The notes: generated by a model from the sequence alone, not told the origin. A stretch of DNA of 64,000 bases from Galerina marginata (GCA_023014335.1 JAECYW010000017.1:1736001-1800000); one strand, 5' to 3'; counted from the first letter of the stretch, positions 33,271-45,966 are shown. Program-made: numbers and translations.

Positions 33271-34903
33271 ATGGCTTCTGCACGACCACCGACCCCGGTC
33301 ATTAGTGAGTCCTTGGATATTGTACTAATGCAGTTACTGAAACTATTTAGTTGATACCGACCCTGGCGTGGATGATGTCATTGCAATGTTGGTATAGGTA
33401 GATAGTTCCCGGACGGGTGTAGCCTTATTGACCGCGGTAGGACAGTTTGCTTGCGATAGCGTCACCTGAACTGGAAATACTTGCATACAACGTGTCTTAC
33501 GGTAAGTAGTAAAGTATTGCTTATGATGTGCGTATTTGATAACTGACTATGTCAAAATCGAAGGCAATACCGACATTGAATCCTCCTAGCAAGTTAACCT
33601 CGCTGTCTAGGAATCTATTACGTCTGATTGGTTGTAGCCTCAATATTCTGAAGGTTTATCAGGCTATAGAACGTCACTTAGAGACATTCCCCTCACATAA
33701 GGACCGTTTTCCTAATTTCAATGCGAAGAGGAAACCTGTCCTTGCTAAAGGTAGTGCAGGACCTCTCGAAGGTGAACTACACAGCGCTCAATATTTTCAT
33801 GGAAGGTTCCTTATTTTCTAATATTGAACCTTCGTCTCGACTCACGTCATTTGAAATACAGAGACGGTTTAGGAGATATCGCCGATCGTCACCCAGGATT
33901 GAACTTGGACTTCCATCTAGACCCTCATCCATACCTGGAAATATCGACCCAATCTGGCGTCGAGGTTGCCCTTGATATCCTTAGATCTCGGCGAACCAGG
34001 ACTGTCACATATATCGCCCTGGGACCTCTGACAAATTTAGCATTAATGATGCGCAAGGATAGCCAACTCGTTATGGACCGCATTGGTCGGATTATTTGTA
34101 TGGGTGGTGCTTTAGACGTACCCGGAAATACAAGCCCTGTGGCCGAATGTGAGAGCCTTTTCGATCGCGTCTACCATTTATTATTCACCTAGAATGGTCA
34201 GTCAATTTTTTTGCGGACCCATATGCTGTGAAAGAACTATTACTTTCTACACCCCTGCACAAAGGGCTCCCATTAGATCGATTTCTTATGTTGCCTCTCG
34301 ACATTACCACTCGACATGAACTCCCTTTCCCCGTTTACGCAGAAGTCGTCGATCCAGCGTTCGAGAACACGCTAACACCTTCCTCTCCCCACGAAAAACC
34401 TTTTTTGACTCACTTTACAAGTTCTTTTTTGGAAAGGACGAGAGAGATTATGCTGCAATTTGGCAAAGATGCGATGGAGTTGCATGACATCGTTGCAGTT
34501 TGGTGTGCAATCGAGCATCCACCGTTTGCAGATGGTGAACCCGTCACCTTGGCCGGCGGTTGGCAGGGGTCTCGACGTGTTTTCGAAATTGAGAGGTAGG
34601 TCAGGATTTTCTGTCCTCTCGGAAATAACTTACGGATACCCTATGAGAACCGGGGAACTGACTCGCGGGATGCTAGTGGTGGACCGACGTGAAGATGAAT
34701 CTGCTTATCCTCTTGGCGCGAATCGCTCGGAGGCACAGAGAGATCCAAATGGTGTATTTCATAGTACGAAGCTTCCAGAAACGCGAATAAACACCACTCA
34801 AATATATCTAGACCAAGGCATTCTATGTATACAGGCAACCCCTGGCCCAGATATTCTATTAAAGTTACTATTGGATAGAATTTGGGGATGTTCGCTTCTA
34901 TAG
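33271..34903 (+). CDS. Inosine/uridine-preferring nucleoside hydrolase
   Basis: Hydrolyses the N-glycosidic bond of ribonucleosides for purine/pyrimidine salvage. The Ca2+-binding N-terminal motif IDTDPGVDDV is formed by splicing MASARPPTPVI to the second exon. Further family segments: LAIASPELEILAYNVSYGNT, PVLAKGSAGPLEGELHSAQY, RDGLGDIADRHPG, YIALGPLTNLALMM, RIICMGGALDVPGNTSPVAE, FNFFADPYAV and LHDIVAVWCAIE, which carries the C-terminal active-site histidine region. The intron after IESS (33589-33637) uses a GC donor, GCAAGT, with an AG acceptor, and gives IESSYLNILKVYQAIERH. At the exon joining VIAML to LLAIAS (T-run 33446-33448) one base too many seems present. The C-terminus at 34903 is 30 nt from the convergent permease stop. 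Confidence 0.9.
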
Positions 34904-34932
34904 AGCCCACAGTCTACTCCCATGTAGGATAA

Positions 34933-37213
34933 TTAGAAGATGGAATTAAGAAATCTATCATACGTTGATAGCCCAGCAGAGTCAAGCTGATTCTCCGCAA
35001 ACACCTGTTCCACTTCGATATCAATCAAATCGAGCTCTGTCTGAACGTCAATGGCATCCAGTTCGACCATGGTGTCTTTAAACCAAAGCTTGCAACCTAA
35101 ATAAAGGAGGGGATAGAAGATGCTTTAGGAATATATCGTCAAAATTCTGATTTTTTATACACATATTGGGCAAGCTGACCAATTGAAATAATTTGAAGTG
35201 AACAACGACAGGTCGAATGTCGGAAAGAAGGAATTCCAGCCACTGAATATCAACACCAAAATATTCATGGCAAGGGCATAGTACTGTTCGGAAGTCAGAT
35301 TTATATTTATTATATTTGCAAGAAACCTACAGTGAGGTAAGGCTGGAGTGGACTCCTATAGGGCAGGGATTCCCTCGGTATCTTCTGCACTTTTAGAGCG
35401 TAGAAAAATCGGAGGTAAGTCAAGCACATGACAACCCAAGAGACGATAGCGGATGTCGCGACAAGAGAGACGAGCCACAGAAAGGCCTTTAAATAGGCTT
35501 CAGTGAAAAAAAATAAAGAAATGCGTTGCATGTCCTGCACTGACCTGGAAAGCACCCTGATTCAAACTTGTGTATGCGACTGCTCCCCAAATAACAGAGG
35601 CGGCCACAGCCACATAGGGTACACCGAATCGATTCAGTTCCAGAAAAATTTGTGGCGCATGACCATCTAGGGCCAGCCCATGAAGCGCACGCGCGCCTAA
35701 GAATGTGGCAGCGTTCCCTGAGCTAAAAGCGGAGCTGAGGACCTGTCGTGGATTCAAGCCGTTTGACACCACGCGCGAGAGAACAAACATACAATAGCAT
35801 TTATTATTGAAGGAAGGGCCTGCAAAAAAAAAAAAGAAAAACAGAAAGAAATATGAATTCGAGGACAAAATTGCATGCAATGGACTATAAGAGCTACCTT
35901 AATCCCTGCATTGCTAAAAGCGATCACAAATGGGCTGTGGGTGACATCCTCAGTTGGAAGGTATAGGCGCTTGTCGTTGGCTGGTATAGTCAAAGATATC
36001 ACAAAAATGGAGGCGACATAGAAAAAAACAACCCTTGCAAACGTCTTTTTCAAAGCTGCAGGGATGGCCTTTCGTGGGTTTCTAGTTTCTGCACCGACCA
36101 AAGCGACAATCTGCACTCCTCCGTAAGCAAACGCTGCGGAAATCATAGCGGACCAAAAACCGAGAAAGCGGCCGCGGAAGCCAGTTGTCACGTATTCACG
36201 AAAAAGATGATAAGGGTTTGTCCAGTAACGAAAGCCGATAAAATCTTGCCCGGGAAATCCACCGAGGTCAAGAACAAGACCTCCGATTACGAAGCATAGA
36301 ATTAGAGCAATCTAATACATCAGTTAAAAGCTGGCTGGTTGTAGGTTGGTTGGAGACTGACTTTACAGAAAGCGAGATAGAATTCAAATTCACCATATAC
36401 TCGGACGGGAGAGAAGTTGAATATCGAAATAAGGAGCCAAAGTATGCTAAAGAAAAGTCAGCAAACAATTCGCGGGACATTCGTTCATAAACGTACGTTA
36501 TAGGGATGGATGGATGAATCGCTGGCTTCCAGAACGCCAATAATGTTGTGGCAGCGCTAATTTCAGTGGGCATGGTAATTACCATGGAATACCAGAAGTT
36601 CCATCTGTATTACAGCGTTTGTTAATAATGGGTGATTCCAAGAAAAAGCGATGGCATACATACCCGACTGCGATCCCACTACTTCCGTCGAGCCACATTG
36701 CAGCATGCCTGACAAACCCACCTTGAACAGGCTTCAATGCAGACATTTCTGCAGAAATGTAGGCTGAGCGAGAATTAATACCGCCTCTACCGATTCAAGA
36801 AACAGAGATTCACCCATTGAAGCCGTCACGGTTCCCATCTTGAGGTATCGCTTGTCAGTATGTTCGTCGGTAATCAACAGTACGACGCCTTACAACGATA
36901 AAAGCCAGAACGCATCCTAGTGGCCCGGCATTAGCCAGGGCTTTACCGCTAGACAGAAACAATCCGGTTCCTATCATCCCTGCAAGAGCTATCATGGACA
37001 AGCTGTGGCATACCTCAGGCGACATTGTAATGTGGGTGAAAAAAGGACGCACTGCCGCTCATGAAGACTACGTTTTATCCCTGCGTTCGTGGCAGAAGCA
37101 CCAAGAGTTGGTAACGTCGAGTGTAGATCATCTGTGAGCACCTGGTTAGCAAGGCTTATATCGTTGGGAACATCCGTTGGTAATGGCTGGTATCTCGAAC
37201 GGCTGGAAGTCAT
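34933..37213 (-). CDS. Amino-acid permease, fungal YAT family (APC superfamily)
   Basis: Twelve-TM amino-acid:H+ symporter. The cytosolic N-terminus of ~60 residues leads to the first TM segment with LAGMIGTGLFLSSGKALA, the substrate-binding unwound helix typical of the family. Other segments: FWSAMISAAFAYGGVQIVAL followed by VGAETRNPRKAIP, YVASIFVISLTIP, LSSAFSSGNAATFLGARALH, FGVPYVAVAASVIWGAVAY and LVATSAIVSWVVMCLTYLRF with the conserved YRSPLQPYL loop. The C-terminal tail is acidic and ends DRFLNSIF. About ten short introns. The start at 37213 is the first ATG of the exon encoding SRYQPLPTDVP. Substrate specificity is not predictable. Confidence 0.9.
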
Positions 37214-37704
37214 AGGAGGTTGATTCCCAAAAAACTTGCAGCTCTATAAACGAGATGAGGGGTTGAATTGGAGCCTGGTACGAAGACACACGCTTACAGT
37301 AAAAGAGTGTCTTTGCTGAAGAGCCACGAGATTCGTGGTAATTAGAAGGTGATCCTACTTGATCGCGTTCTCAGCTCTGAACAAAGGGTGCACTGGACCA
37401 CTGACAGGCGGCAGCATTACGGTTTAAATTTAATCCGTTGATAAGGCATGTATCATAGTATGTCGACGCGCTGTACACGGAGCCGCAGAAGAGTGTACAC
37501 TGAAAGTCAGGGGTGAATTACGTCATCACCTCATTTTGACTATCATTTTGATTTTGCGACATCTTGCACCATAATGGTTGAAAGTTGCTCTGCATATGTG
37601 GACCACTCTTTGCCCACTGCTTATCAGGCTGCGTCCGCACCTTCAGTTCTTTCTCACCACCTACAGATGCAAATGATCCCCTTGCTTGACTCAGACCCTC
37701 AATC
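37214..37704. other. Divergent promoter region (permease / bZIP)
   Basis: Upstream of both the permease (-) and the bZIP gene (+). No gene recognised; frames here do not resemble known proteins. Confidence 0.45.
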
Positions 37705-38444
37705 ATGACAAGAGGACGCAAAAAAGACCTAACGATACCTCCGACCAGGAGTCTGGTCCAGCAGAGAGATTACCGTGCACGCAAGGCGAACTACATAGCG
37801 AGCCTTGAGGAACGCTGTCGTAAGGCCGAGGAAGAAAACATCGAGCTTCGCAATGAATTAATGCAAGCTAAAGGCCGTCTTGCAAACCCCGCTGTTATTT
37901 TGCCCGAGACGGTAGGCAATCAAGTCATTGATTTGTTAGTTTACAAGCTCACAAGCGCCAATTTAAGGTCGAAGCTTCCCAAGAATTAATGCATAACCTT
38001 GCATTAGCAACTGCTTCGCTTTCAAAATTCCAGCAATTGGCTTTCGCTGATACGCAATCGAGCAGTGAAGCCTCTTCTTCAAGAATACTGAGCCCCCACG
38101 CACAGGGCCCCAGTGAAACCCAGTTTCAGCAACAACCTTCTCCGGCCATAACAGAAAGCAGTTTTCAACCACTACCACTCCAAGGGCGCAACCCAAATCG
38201 CCCAGGAAGAAAGCAGTTGTTCAGAGACGATTCGCCAACCTTTTCACCTGGTTCACACAGAACCTCATCAGAAGGATTCAGGAGTCCAAGTCCTGATTCG
38301 AGTTCAGAGTGTTGTGGAGGAATACTTGACTGCGACGCACTCGGCTGTGATGGGATCATTGAGCAAGAGGGCCATATGGCTGGGGGGACAAGATCAAGAC
38401 TATCAGGATTACGGTCAACGTCGATGTCAGATAGCAGATTATAG
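37705..38444 (+). CDS. bZIP-type transcription factor with atypical basic region
   Basis: Begins MTRGRKKDLTIPPTRSLVQQ, then RDYRARKANYIASLEERCRK and a leucine-zipper-like helix (EEENIELRNELMQAKGRL). In the basic region the usual N-x2-AA-x2-S-R signature reads S-x2-QQ-x2-Y-R, as seen in some fungal-specific bZIP proteins. An intron (about 37912-37969) joins LPET to VEASQELMHNLALATASLS. The C-terminal half is Ser/Pro/Gln-rich and contains SECCGGILDCDALGCDG, a Cys cluster that might bind metal or respond to redox state. It lies divergent to an amino-acid permease, so nutrient control of the neighbour is possible but unproven. Confidence 0.75.
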
Positions 38445-38592
38445 ATTACAGTCGTAGGACAATTACCCGAGTATTGAGTCTTTGGAAGGGATATGTATAC
38501 AATTGAATTAAGTTACAACAAGTAAGCCAAGAGAGCAAGCGGACAAACGACATATTTGCACTCTGCTGTGCTGAGAAGGTAGCTTTGGAAAA

Positions 38593-39826
38593 TCAAGAGT
38601 GGACTTCGAACGGATGCTTGACCAGTTCTTCATAGAGCCCCTCGGGAAGATCGCGCACAAGAGTTACAGCTATCCCGATCACTGGAAGTGCTTCCAATGG
38701 GGGGAATGTCCGCAAAAGTCGCATGGGACTGCATAGATAGTAAGTTTGGCCCACGGAAATTATCAAGCACCCACCTTGAAGAGGCCATTACCTCGTCTCT
38801 CATAAGGAGGAGTTGAGCAATCACACATAGAACGTTTAGGTGCACTCCGAAGGCAAGCAGGAAGTCCCATAACTGCAGTACTTGATCCAAGGGAGGCGTG
38901 CATGCGCATAATGTCAAGACGGCTATGTGAGAGGTTTGAGACATTCATTTAAACACCGAAAAAAAACATACAAGGGAAAGCGTAAATCTCAGCAGATAGG
39001 TTCTTAGATCTCAGATGTCCGTATAATTCGGGATCAACGAATTGAAGACATCTGTCGAGAAGCTAGAGAGACATAAGGAACTGTCCTTGAAAAAGGCATG
39101 GACGTATGGATGGACGAGCTGACCTTCAAACCGCGATGAACACCTTCGAGTGTCGGTTGCACATACAAAGGGCACGCTTCTTCAATAAATTTGGCGAAGC
39201 AAAAGAAAGCTTCCACTTCAGATGGCATGGTATAAAGGAAAGGCGCGGCAAGAACGTTCATTCCTTGAACGTATGTGAACCCAAGTTGGTCAATGTCCTG
39301 CCTGTCTAGAGATTTGTGGAGATATCCAGAGTCATGGAGACTATCAGAACGCACCATGACTCCGCCAGACAAATGCATCTAAAAGTCTGACCAACATGTC
39401 TTCTCTGACACGCTCTTTAAAGCCCTTATCAGTCGCCAATGTCCTGAGGTTATCCAAGTAAACCGCAGGGCTTTATGAACTGGGAAAATAAACACCTAAA
39501 GGTATCGTTTCTGATTTTTTCCCTGACTTGACATGGGCCACGAGAGACGTAATAGAGATATGTATCGGTGGGAAGCTCGTTCACTCGCAACAGGATTTTC
39601 CATATTCGAGGACGGAGGGTTGGGTCCTGTTGTTGAGTTAGGTATTTCCAAGGGATCAGAGAGTCAGAGTATTTAAACACACGACAGCAGATGGGATGCC
39701 TTCGACAAGAATCATACGACGGAGTTTCTTAGTGCCATCATCTACGTCTCCGGATGCGCGAGACTTGGATACAGCTTTTGGTTGGCTGAGCAATTTGTTG
39801 AAAGAATGAGCAGTGGAGGCAGACAT
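38593..39826 (-). CDS. BUB2: Mitotic exit/spindle checkpoint GAP BUB2 (TBC domain)
   Basis: Rab-like TBC GTPase-activating protein that, with Bfa1, restrains Tem1 at the spindle pole. The protein starts MSASTAHSFNKLLSQ and runs to LRRMILVEGIPSAV. A 5' splice after SAV joins DPTLRPRIWKILLRVNELPT. TBC hallmarks are IRNDTFR with the arginine finger, LDRQDIDQLGFTYVQGMNVL with the glutamine-finger YVQG, and PSEVEAFFCFAKFIEEACPL. Later segments are LLDRCLQFVDPELYGHL and LQLWDFLLAFGVHLN. The C-terminus ends VKHPFEVHS. Introns are short and keep the frame where checked. The overall order matches Bub2/Cdc16 rather than larger TBC proteins. Confidence 0.87.
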
Positions 39827-40239
39827 TGAAAGGGATCGAAGAGTAATATTTTCGATTGGATTGGTTGCCTAGAGAGTCTCCGTGACCAGGGAAAGACGCA
39901 GTAGACAAGCGATTACAGGGCGTGGTGGTGTAACTTTTATCTGCTCTGTTTACACAACAACAGTCAAGGATGGTCAGTGGCATTCGGAAAAGCCATTATG
40001 CTTATGTAAACATGTAATTAGTCCAAGTCGCAATTTGGTCGTTGAACCTGGTCCCAACGCCTTCATATCCAACTTTCAATACCAACGCGCCTTATTTCTC
40101 GCTTATTTCATTTGCATCAATTAATTCCTGAAAGTGGGATTACGATTCCTGTTCAATCGCATTCCCGTCACGCTGATTTTGAATCCAACCTGGAAGAAAA
40201 CACGTCTTGGAAAATACCAACAGCGGCGCTAGATTGATC
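39827..40239. other. Divergent promoter region (BUB2 / AP-4 epsilon)
   Basis: 413-nt region between two divergent starts. No conserved coding signal seen. Confidence 0.45.
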
Positions 40240-43200
40240 ATGGATGTCCCGTTTCATTCATCTGGTGCAATGAGCAGAGCTCATTATGCCATAGTTCGGA
40301 AGGTGGAATCGGCGCCCTCTGTCGGGGCCGCGGACCAGCATATTTTCTTGGAACTTAAGTCAATCCAAGCTCAGCTATCACATCCCAAGCTTCATTTTGT
40401 CAGTCTCTTTTGGTGCTTCCGTGTTTTGATACTGATACGACGCGAAGGACAAATGCAAGGAATGCTTGGTTATCCTCTTATACTGCTCTATGTCGGTTAC
40501 TCCTGGGTTCCTCGCGAAAGACGCGTTCGACTTCGCGTTTCATCATGCGATCACCCTAACTGAGACGGGGAGGAAGGTAGAAGATAAACGTCTAGGTCTA
40601 TTTTCATCTTGTACCTGTGACCATGTATTAACCGCAGTTATATTCAGGGTATCTGTTCTGCTCCGAAATGATACCTTTGGACCACGACCTTCGGCTGATG
40701 CTCATCAATACTTTGCGCAAGGTCAGCTCACTCACTCACAATTTATCAACGTTTCTTGACAAAATCTTAGGACCTGGAGTCTGAGGATGTCCCATACATA
40801 TGTTTGGCTCTCGACAATCTCATTTCCTCCCCCAATGAAGATGTTATTCCGGCGGTTCAATCACGCTTACATGAACTACTCTTGCACGACTAGTGGGTGC
40901 CCTATCGGTATTTTCTTCGCTTCGCATCCTGAAAGCAGGCTCTCAATCCGACCATGTAGTTCGCATGTCAAGCGTCGGGCGTTACTGGCTTTCCGTTCGC
41001 TATCAATCTACAATCGCACGTTGCTAGATCGCATCCATGGGAATGTCCTTAACTTGCTGCAGGACTCAGACGATTCAGTCGTTCATGCAGCTCTTGTCCT
41101 GGCAAGTGATTTCCCTAAGGTGAGTTGGACGAAGACGCTTCCGCAAGTTGCCTTCTGAATGAAAGTCCAGGATAATGCTTTATCCAATGGTGTAGCTGAG
41201 ATCTTGAGGACCGAGGCATCACTTGTCCACCCAAATCAGGGTCTCATTCTGAGTTCTTTGAAATCTCTGCAACACCTCGGGTACGCCACAATCCTCTTTG
41301 CTTGCAGGTTCTGGTCCACTGAACAATATCATCACGCAGAGCGAAAGCAGCAGACATTAATGTACTTTTCGATGTCCTTTTGGAGATCGACCTCAAAAAT
41401 CCAAAATCGCTCAAATCGCTCGCCAAGGCCATCGTTTTGGATCTATTCAAATTATTTGGCCAGCTTGCGTATGGGGTTCTTCTGCAAGCAGAGAAATCCA
41501 AGGGCACATCAACCATTCAATACATACGCCATTTCCTCACATCAACTAACCCAGACGAGGTTTACCTTTTTCTATCTTGCCTAGAGAATGTTGATGTCGC
41601 TCTTTGGGCGGGCACCTGCCAGGAGCACCCAGCTGTTCTTGATGCCCTAGAATTCGAACGAATCATGCAACTGCTCAATTCTTTAGATCAGGACATTCGT
41701 AGAAAGGTATTTACATAGGTATGAATCATGGTTCCCCAACTGATTTTTTCTTTTTCAGACGCTACGGATTGTGAATAAGGTCGACCCCGCCATTCTTGAT
41801 TCACAGATATCCCTGTTAAGTTCCAACTCAAACGCCACCCTAAAGAGGGACGCTTCTATCATGCGCGCATTAGAAATCGCCTCGGTTCGATATCAGCAAA
41901 AGGGTGAAGAATATGCTCGTCAAGTCCTTGAGTTGCTCCGGCTTCTCGATAACGCAATGACAACGCCTCAAGTTTTTAAAGGAGTTATAGAAACTATTCT
42001 GACTGACGCTCGTGCATCACGTAAGTTGATACTTTTTCGAGGGTCACTTGGCTAACACTTGGGCGATCCCTCAGCGAATCCCGACTTTTTGGCGTCTTGT
42101 GCCAATCGTTTCATTGACGACCTAATGAAACAAGATGTTACTCTAGGCCCAACTGCCTTGGTTATTGCAACAGCACTGTCCACTGAATTTTCGGCAACTT
42201 TGCCTGTACCTGCTCCACAACTCCTCTCTGCTTTAGCTATGAGGCTGAAATTATCCCCTGGTGAGTTTTTTTTATATCCATCTTTTTAATGTGCCCACCA
42301 GGTTGCAGTCATCGTTCAGGAACCTTGCCTCATCGCCATGATCCGAATCAGAGCTGAATGTGATGAGGTCCCTTCGGATGTTATGGAGGCGGTCCGAATC
42401 ACTTCCCAGTCTGCCCGTAGGTCTATAACTTTGGTAAGCCACAGTAGCTTATTCTATGACATGAATTGATGCTGTTTAGCGCTGTGGTCAATTCCAGGAA
42501 TTCTTGCAAAATAAATCGCTCCTTATGAAGATTGTCAATTCATCTTCGTCGTCCTCTGTGAGTAATATCGGCTGTTTCGACTTTTTCTTTAATTTACCAC
42601 ACGCATTCAACCATGAACTTCAGCTCCCCGATTTTCTGGCGTCTTTACAACTTCACTCGCGAACAAATTCAGGTGTCTCACACACCACCCCTCAGGATTC
42701 TCGTTCTTCTTCAAGAACTTCTCGGCCTTTTACTTCATTAAAATATACCCCATATGAACCACCAGAAGCCGTCCCTCGCCTAAGTGCCCGAAGGATGTCG
42801 AGTTCACAGCAAAGTGCTTCCAGCTCGCGGTCTGGAACACTTTCAGATACAGGTCATCATCGTTCGCCACCGCGGTCAGTGATAATGCCCATTACCGCAG
42901 GTCGTCTCGCATTAGTCGATGTTCTGCCCAACCTCCAATTTAGACAGGAAGCCCAACTGTCGCCTCCATCCAAGCCGACCGACTCGAAGATTGAACCGGA
43001 AGTAGGTCTAAACCCTAGGGGCCTACTTTAAATTCAGAGACTAATATTCTGGCAGACATCTCGAGTTGACCTCATCAACCTCGAATCTCCATATCCGACG
43101 AATATGTCCACTTCTCTTGAGTCGTCTGATACACTTGGCGGCCATCAGAATTTCGAAGATCTATGGACTTCCTTTCAGGTACCCTGTGACCTTAGAGGGT

Positions 43201-43502
43201 GGTGCAATGCCTCTATCGACACCTTGTTAAGGCGTCTGCAACGTTTAGACAGCCTTCGTCTTCGGGTTATTTCTGCTGATCTTCCCCCCTTTATAGGTAG
43301 GTCGTTTTATGGATTGTCGTGGAAGCAAAAACTGATGCTTATTTCAGGAGAACTCAAAATTTTGATCAATTCCAACGAGGGAACTAATTCCGAACTCATA
43401 ACTTTACGTTTGCGAGAGTCAGAAGAAGATTCCTGCTTATGGAGACTACGTTGTGCAAGTGCATTGGTTGGAGAGCCCATCCAGGCAGTCTTGAACACCT
43501 AG
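40240..43502 (+). CDS. Adaptor complex large subunit, probably AP-4 epsilon
   Basis: Large adaptin of a vesicle coat complex at the trans-Golgi/endosome. N-terminal trunk segments: CKECLVILLYCSMSVTPGFL, HDLRLMLINTLRKDLESED, VIPAVQSRLHELLLHDSPHV, KRRALLAFRSLSIYNRTLL and LLQDSDDSVVHAALVLASD. The helical solenoid continues to about 42500 (LNSLDQDIRRK, DASIMRALEIASVRYQQKGE). A disordered Ser-rich hinge follows at 42660-42900, and a C-terminal ear-like region ends QAVLNT. Introns are about 45-60 nt, including one from 41281 that yields HLGAKAADINVLF. The segment following each NTLRKDLES-type repeat fits epsilon better than AP-1 gamma or AP-3 delta, but the assignment is from memory. A one-base discrepancy may exist at the junction near 41120-41167. 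Confidence 0.72.
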
Positions 43503-44309
43503 CATCGTAGCAATGTGCGATAACCGCATGAAGGTTGACAGGCTTAGAATTTTTGCTTGCTTTTCTCGCCAATGCATTTAGTATCTCAGCTGAGTCAGTG
43601 CTACTTATAGTGTGTCATTTGATTCGCCTCGACTCCTTGAAACAGGCTGTCGGGTACACAGACAGAGATAAGATGACAGAACAAATACACGAACCAATCG
43701 CCATTCAAACTAAAGGCACATGCGAGGCGACAAGATAACGGACATCGGTCGTCATGAGATGTTCGACGGGATGCGATGCTAATGCGATTGGAGGAACGTT
43801 TGAACGTTGGAGAGACTGATGGATTGGGCCGTGGGAAGCTCTACGTCTTACATAAGGACCGTTGGCAGAGAAATTTGTCTGTGGCGGACTCGGCTCTTGT
43901 TCTCTTCCTTTGACACCCTCAACAACGAGCACTCTTCACAATCTATGGTTGTTTCCCTCCCGCGGTGAGTATTTGTTGAGCTCAACGGTTATCCTCTGCT
44001 GAGTCTCCTTCCCAGACTGACACACCAAATTAGCAACATTCTATTCGGACCGCTCTCCTTCCCTCTCGTCGACACAGACAGACCTCCTTAGGGTCTGAGG
44101 TGCTGAAAAGCTCATTCGCACCAACAATTCAACATCTACATTTTTTTAACCCATGGGATAATTGCACGATTCTTCCGGAATCTGGCTGCTCTCTCCAGGA
44201 TTTGCGCTCCACAAACACCTCATTTTCGCCTCGCCTCACACAAGATAAACCTCACGATATCCGGACATCGTTCCTAGAAATAAGAAAATATAACCATACA
44301 CCATACACC
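43503..44309. other. Intergenic region, no gene seen
   Basis: 3' flank of the adaptin gene and promoter/5' leader of the next gene (pyrimidine-rich around 44030-44300). Open frames on both strands lack recognisable features. Confidence 0.45.
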
Positions 44310-45966
44310 ATGAATGTCCTCAAGACGCCCTCTTTCTTCCGCCCATCGAGCCGGCCATCTTCCCCAGCCCCGGCATTGATCCCTCCTCGTCCTGAGTCGA
44401 GCCAGGGACCCGAGCGTCAATCTCGCCCTCTGAACAAACTGTCGTTGACGAACTTTATTCGTCAAAATTCATCGCAAGCTCCCAGCCCTTTACCAAATCA
44501 TGCCTTGCTCACTCAAGACGGATCTTACCTTGAAATGTTGAGCCTGAAACTTAGCGAGGCGGTGGTTAAAGCACTAGCACAACCCACTGGACTACCAGCC
44601 ATTCACGAGCAGCCATCTGGGAAGCGACCGATTCCTCAGGGACGCGGCCTTGCTTTGGGTGCCTTGCTTGCATCGTCAGTGTGTTCTTTTCTCGCCTCGG
44701 CCAACCTACTTACAGTGTTTTAGAGAGCTTAACGCTGTACACGACAACAGTCATCTTCACAGGGCAGTTTTACGGTCCTTGCAGCGCCCATTCACTGTCC
44801 TTTTGACCAACATTTCCGGGCAACTCTTGCCCACACTTGCTTCTCCCTCATTCCATGCTGTTCCGACCGTCACGAATCAATTTTCGTTCCCGAATGGTGT
44901 TCAACTTTACGCTTTATCTATTGCCAAGGTTTGCGAAGAGCTTCTTCAAGTATTTGATCAACTCGGCCTTGGCACCGAAGCTGACATCCGCGGTGACGGA
45001 CTCAAGTCTATCCGCGATGGTTTAGTATCCACCATCAATAGGGTGGTCAACCCCCTCATTGCGAGCATTCGTGGACAATTGGTTCCATTGGTCGAGGCCC
45101 TGGAGAATCCCAATAGCGCTCAAATTGCAAAGCTCCCACCAGGCCCAAAGTCGACGATCGTGTATCACCCATCGATTATATCACTTCAATCACTTATGCC
45201 AGTTTATGGGCGGGCGTTGACCGCTTGCACAACCTCGAGTTTGTCTCATGCAACTCTTGCCAGTCTTCTCATCTCAATTCTCTGGAAAGCCATGATAGCC
45301 CTGTCGCATCGTGTTGACGTCAAGCAATCTCCGTTAGCCGCATTCGAGTCTACTCCTCTTGTGTCACCCAAGAAACGTCGCGGCTCTCCATCGTCCACTA
45401 CCCCACCAGTAACTCCGCCACCAGGACGATTCATGATAAAGCTACCTCCATCTCGTCCCCCTTCTCCTCCACCCACCATTACCAACGCCAGTGCTGCCGC
45501 AGACTGCAAAGCTCTTTATGACCTTCTAGTTTCACTTCCACGGCCAAGTTCCAACCATGGGTCGACGCGGTTGGCGAGAGAGGCCGTAGATGAAGCCTTT
45601 GAAGGCTTGCGAACTCTCCACACACTTCTTGGTGCGGCTGGTAGCGCGATGGACCTCTCTGGAGCCCCCGATGTCATCGCAGGAAATATAATTCACCTTA
45701 CAGCAGACATACCTACCCTCGTTGCTCTTCCTGTCATTCTCCGTGTAGTCGGTGGTCCGGGTACTATGTCAGTGGCTCCGATGCTGGGGATCTCGGACGA
45801 GGAATATAGAAAGGCCTGTTTGAGTGGGTTTAGCCGGGCAGAAGAGTGCACTCCCGCAATCGCCCAACGAGTTTTGGATGTCCTTCAGGGGGACCAGGAA
45901 TCTAACAAAATCGTCATTCGATGGCTCGAAATGGAGATGGCTGATACAGAGGATTCCTTCACCTGA
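44310..45966 (+). CDS. Conserved fungal protein of unknown function
   Basis: About 535 residues, two exons joined at intron 44675-44723 (GTCAGT donor) giving ASELNAVHD. The N-terminal ~110 residues are Ser/Pro-rich and disordered (FFRPSSRPSSPAPALIPPRP). The body is mostly helical: HRAVLRSLQRPFTVLLTNIS, LYALSIAKVCEELLQVFDQL, INRVVNPLIASIRGQLVPLV, and YGRALTACTTSSLSHATLAS. A Pro-rich insertion (PPVTPPPGRFMIKLPPSRPP) separates it from a C-terminal helical region with MSVAPMLGISDEEYRKACLS, FSRAEECTPAIAQRVLDVL and EMEMADTEDSF. No transmembrane segment or catalytic motif that I recognise. The reading frame is clean. Confidence 0.8.
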
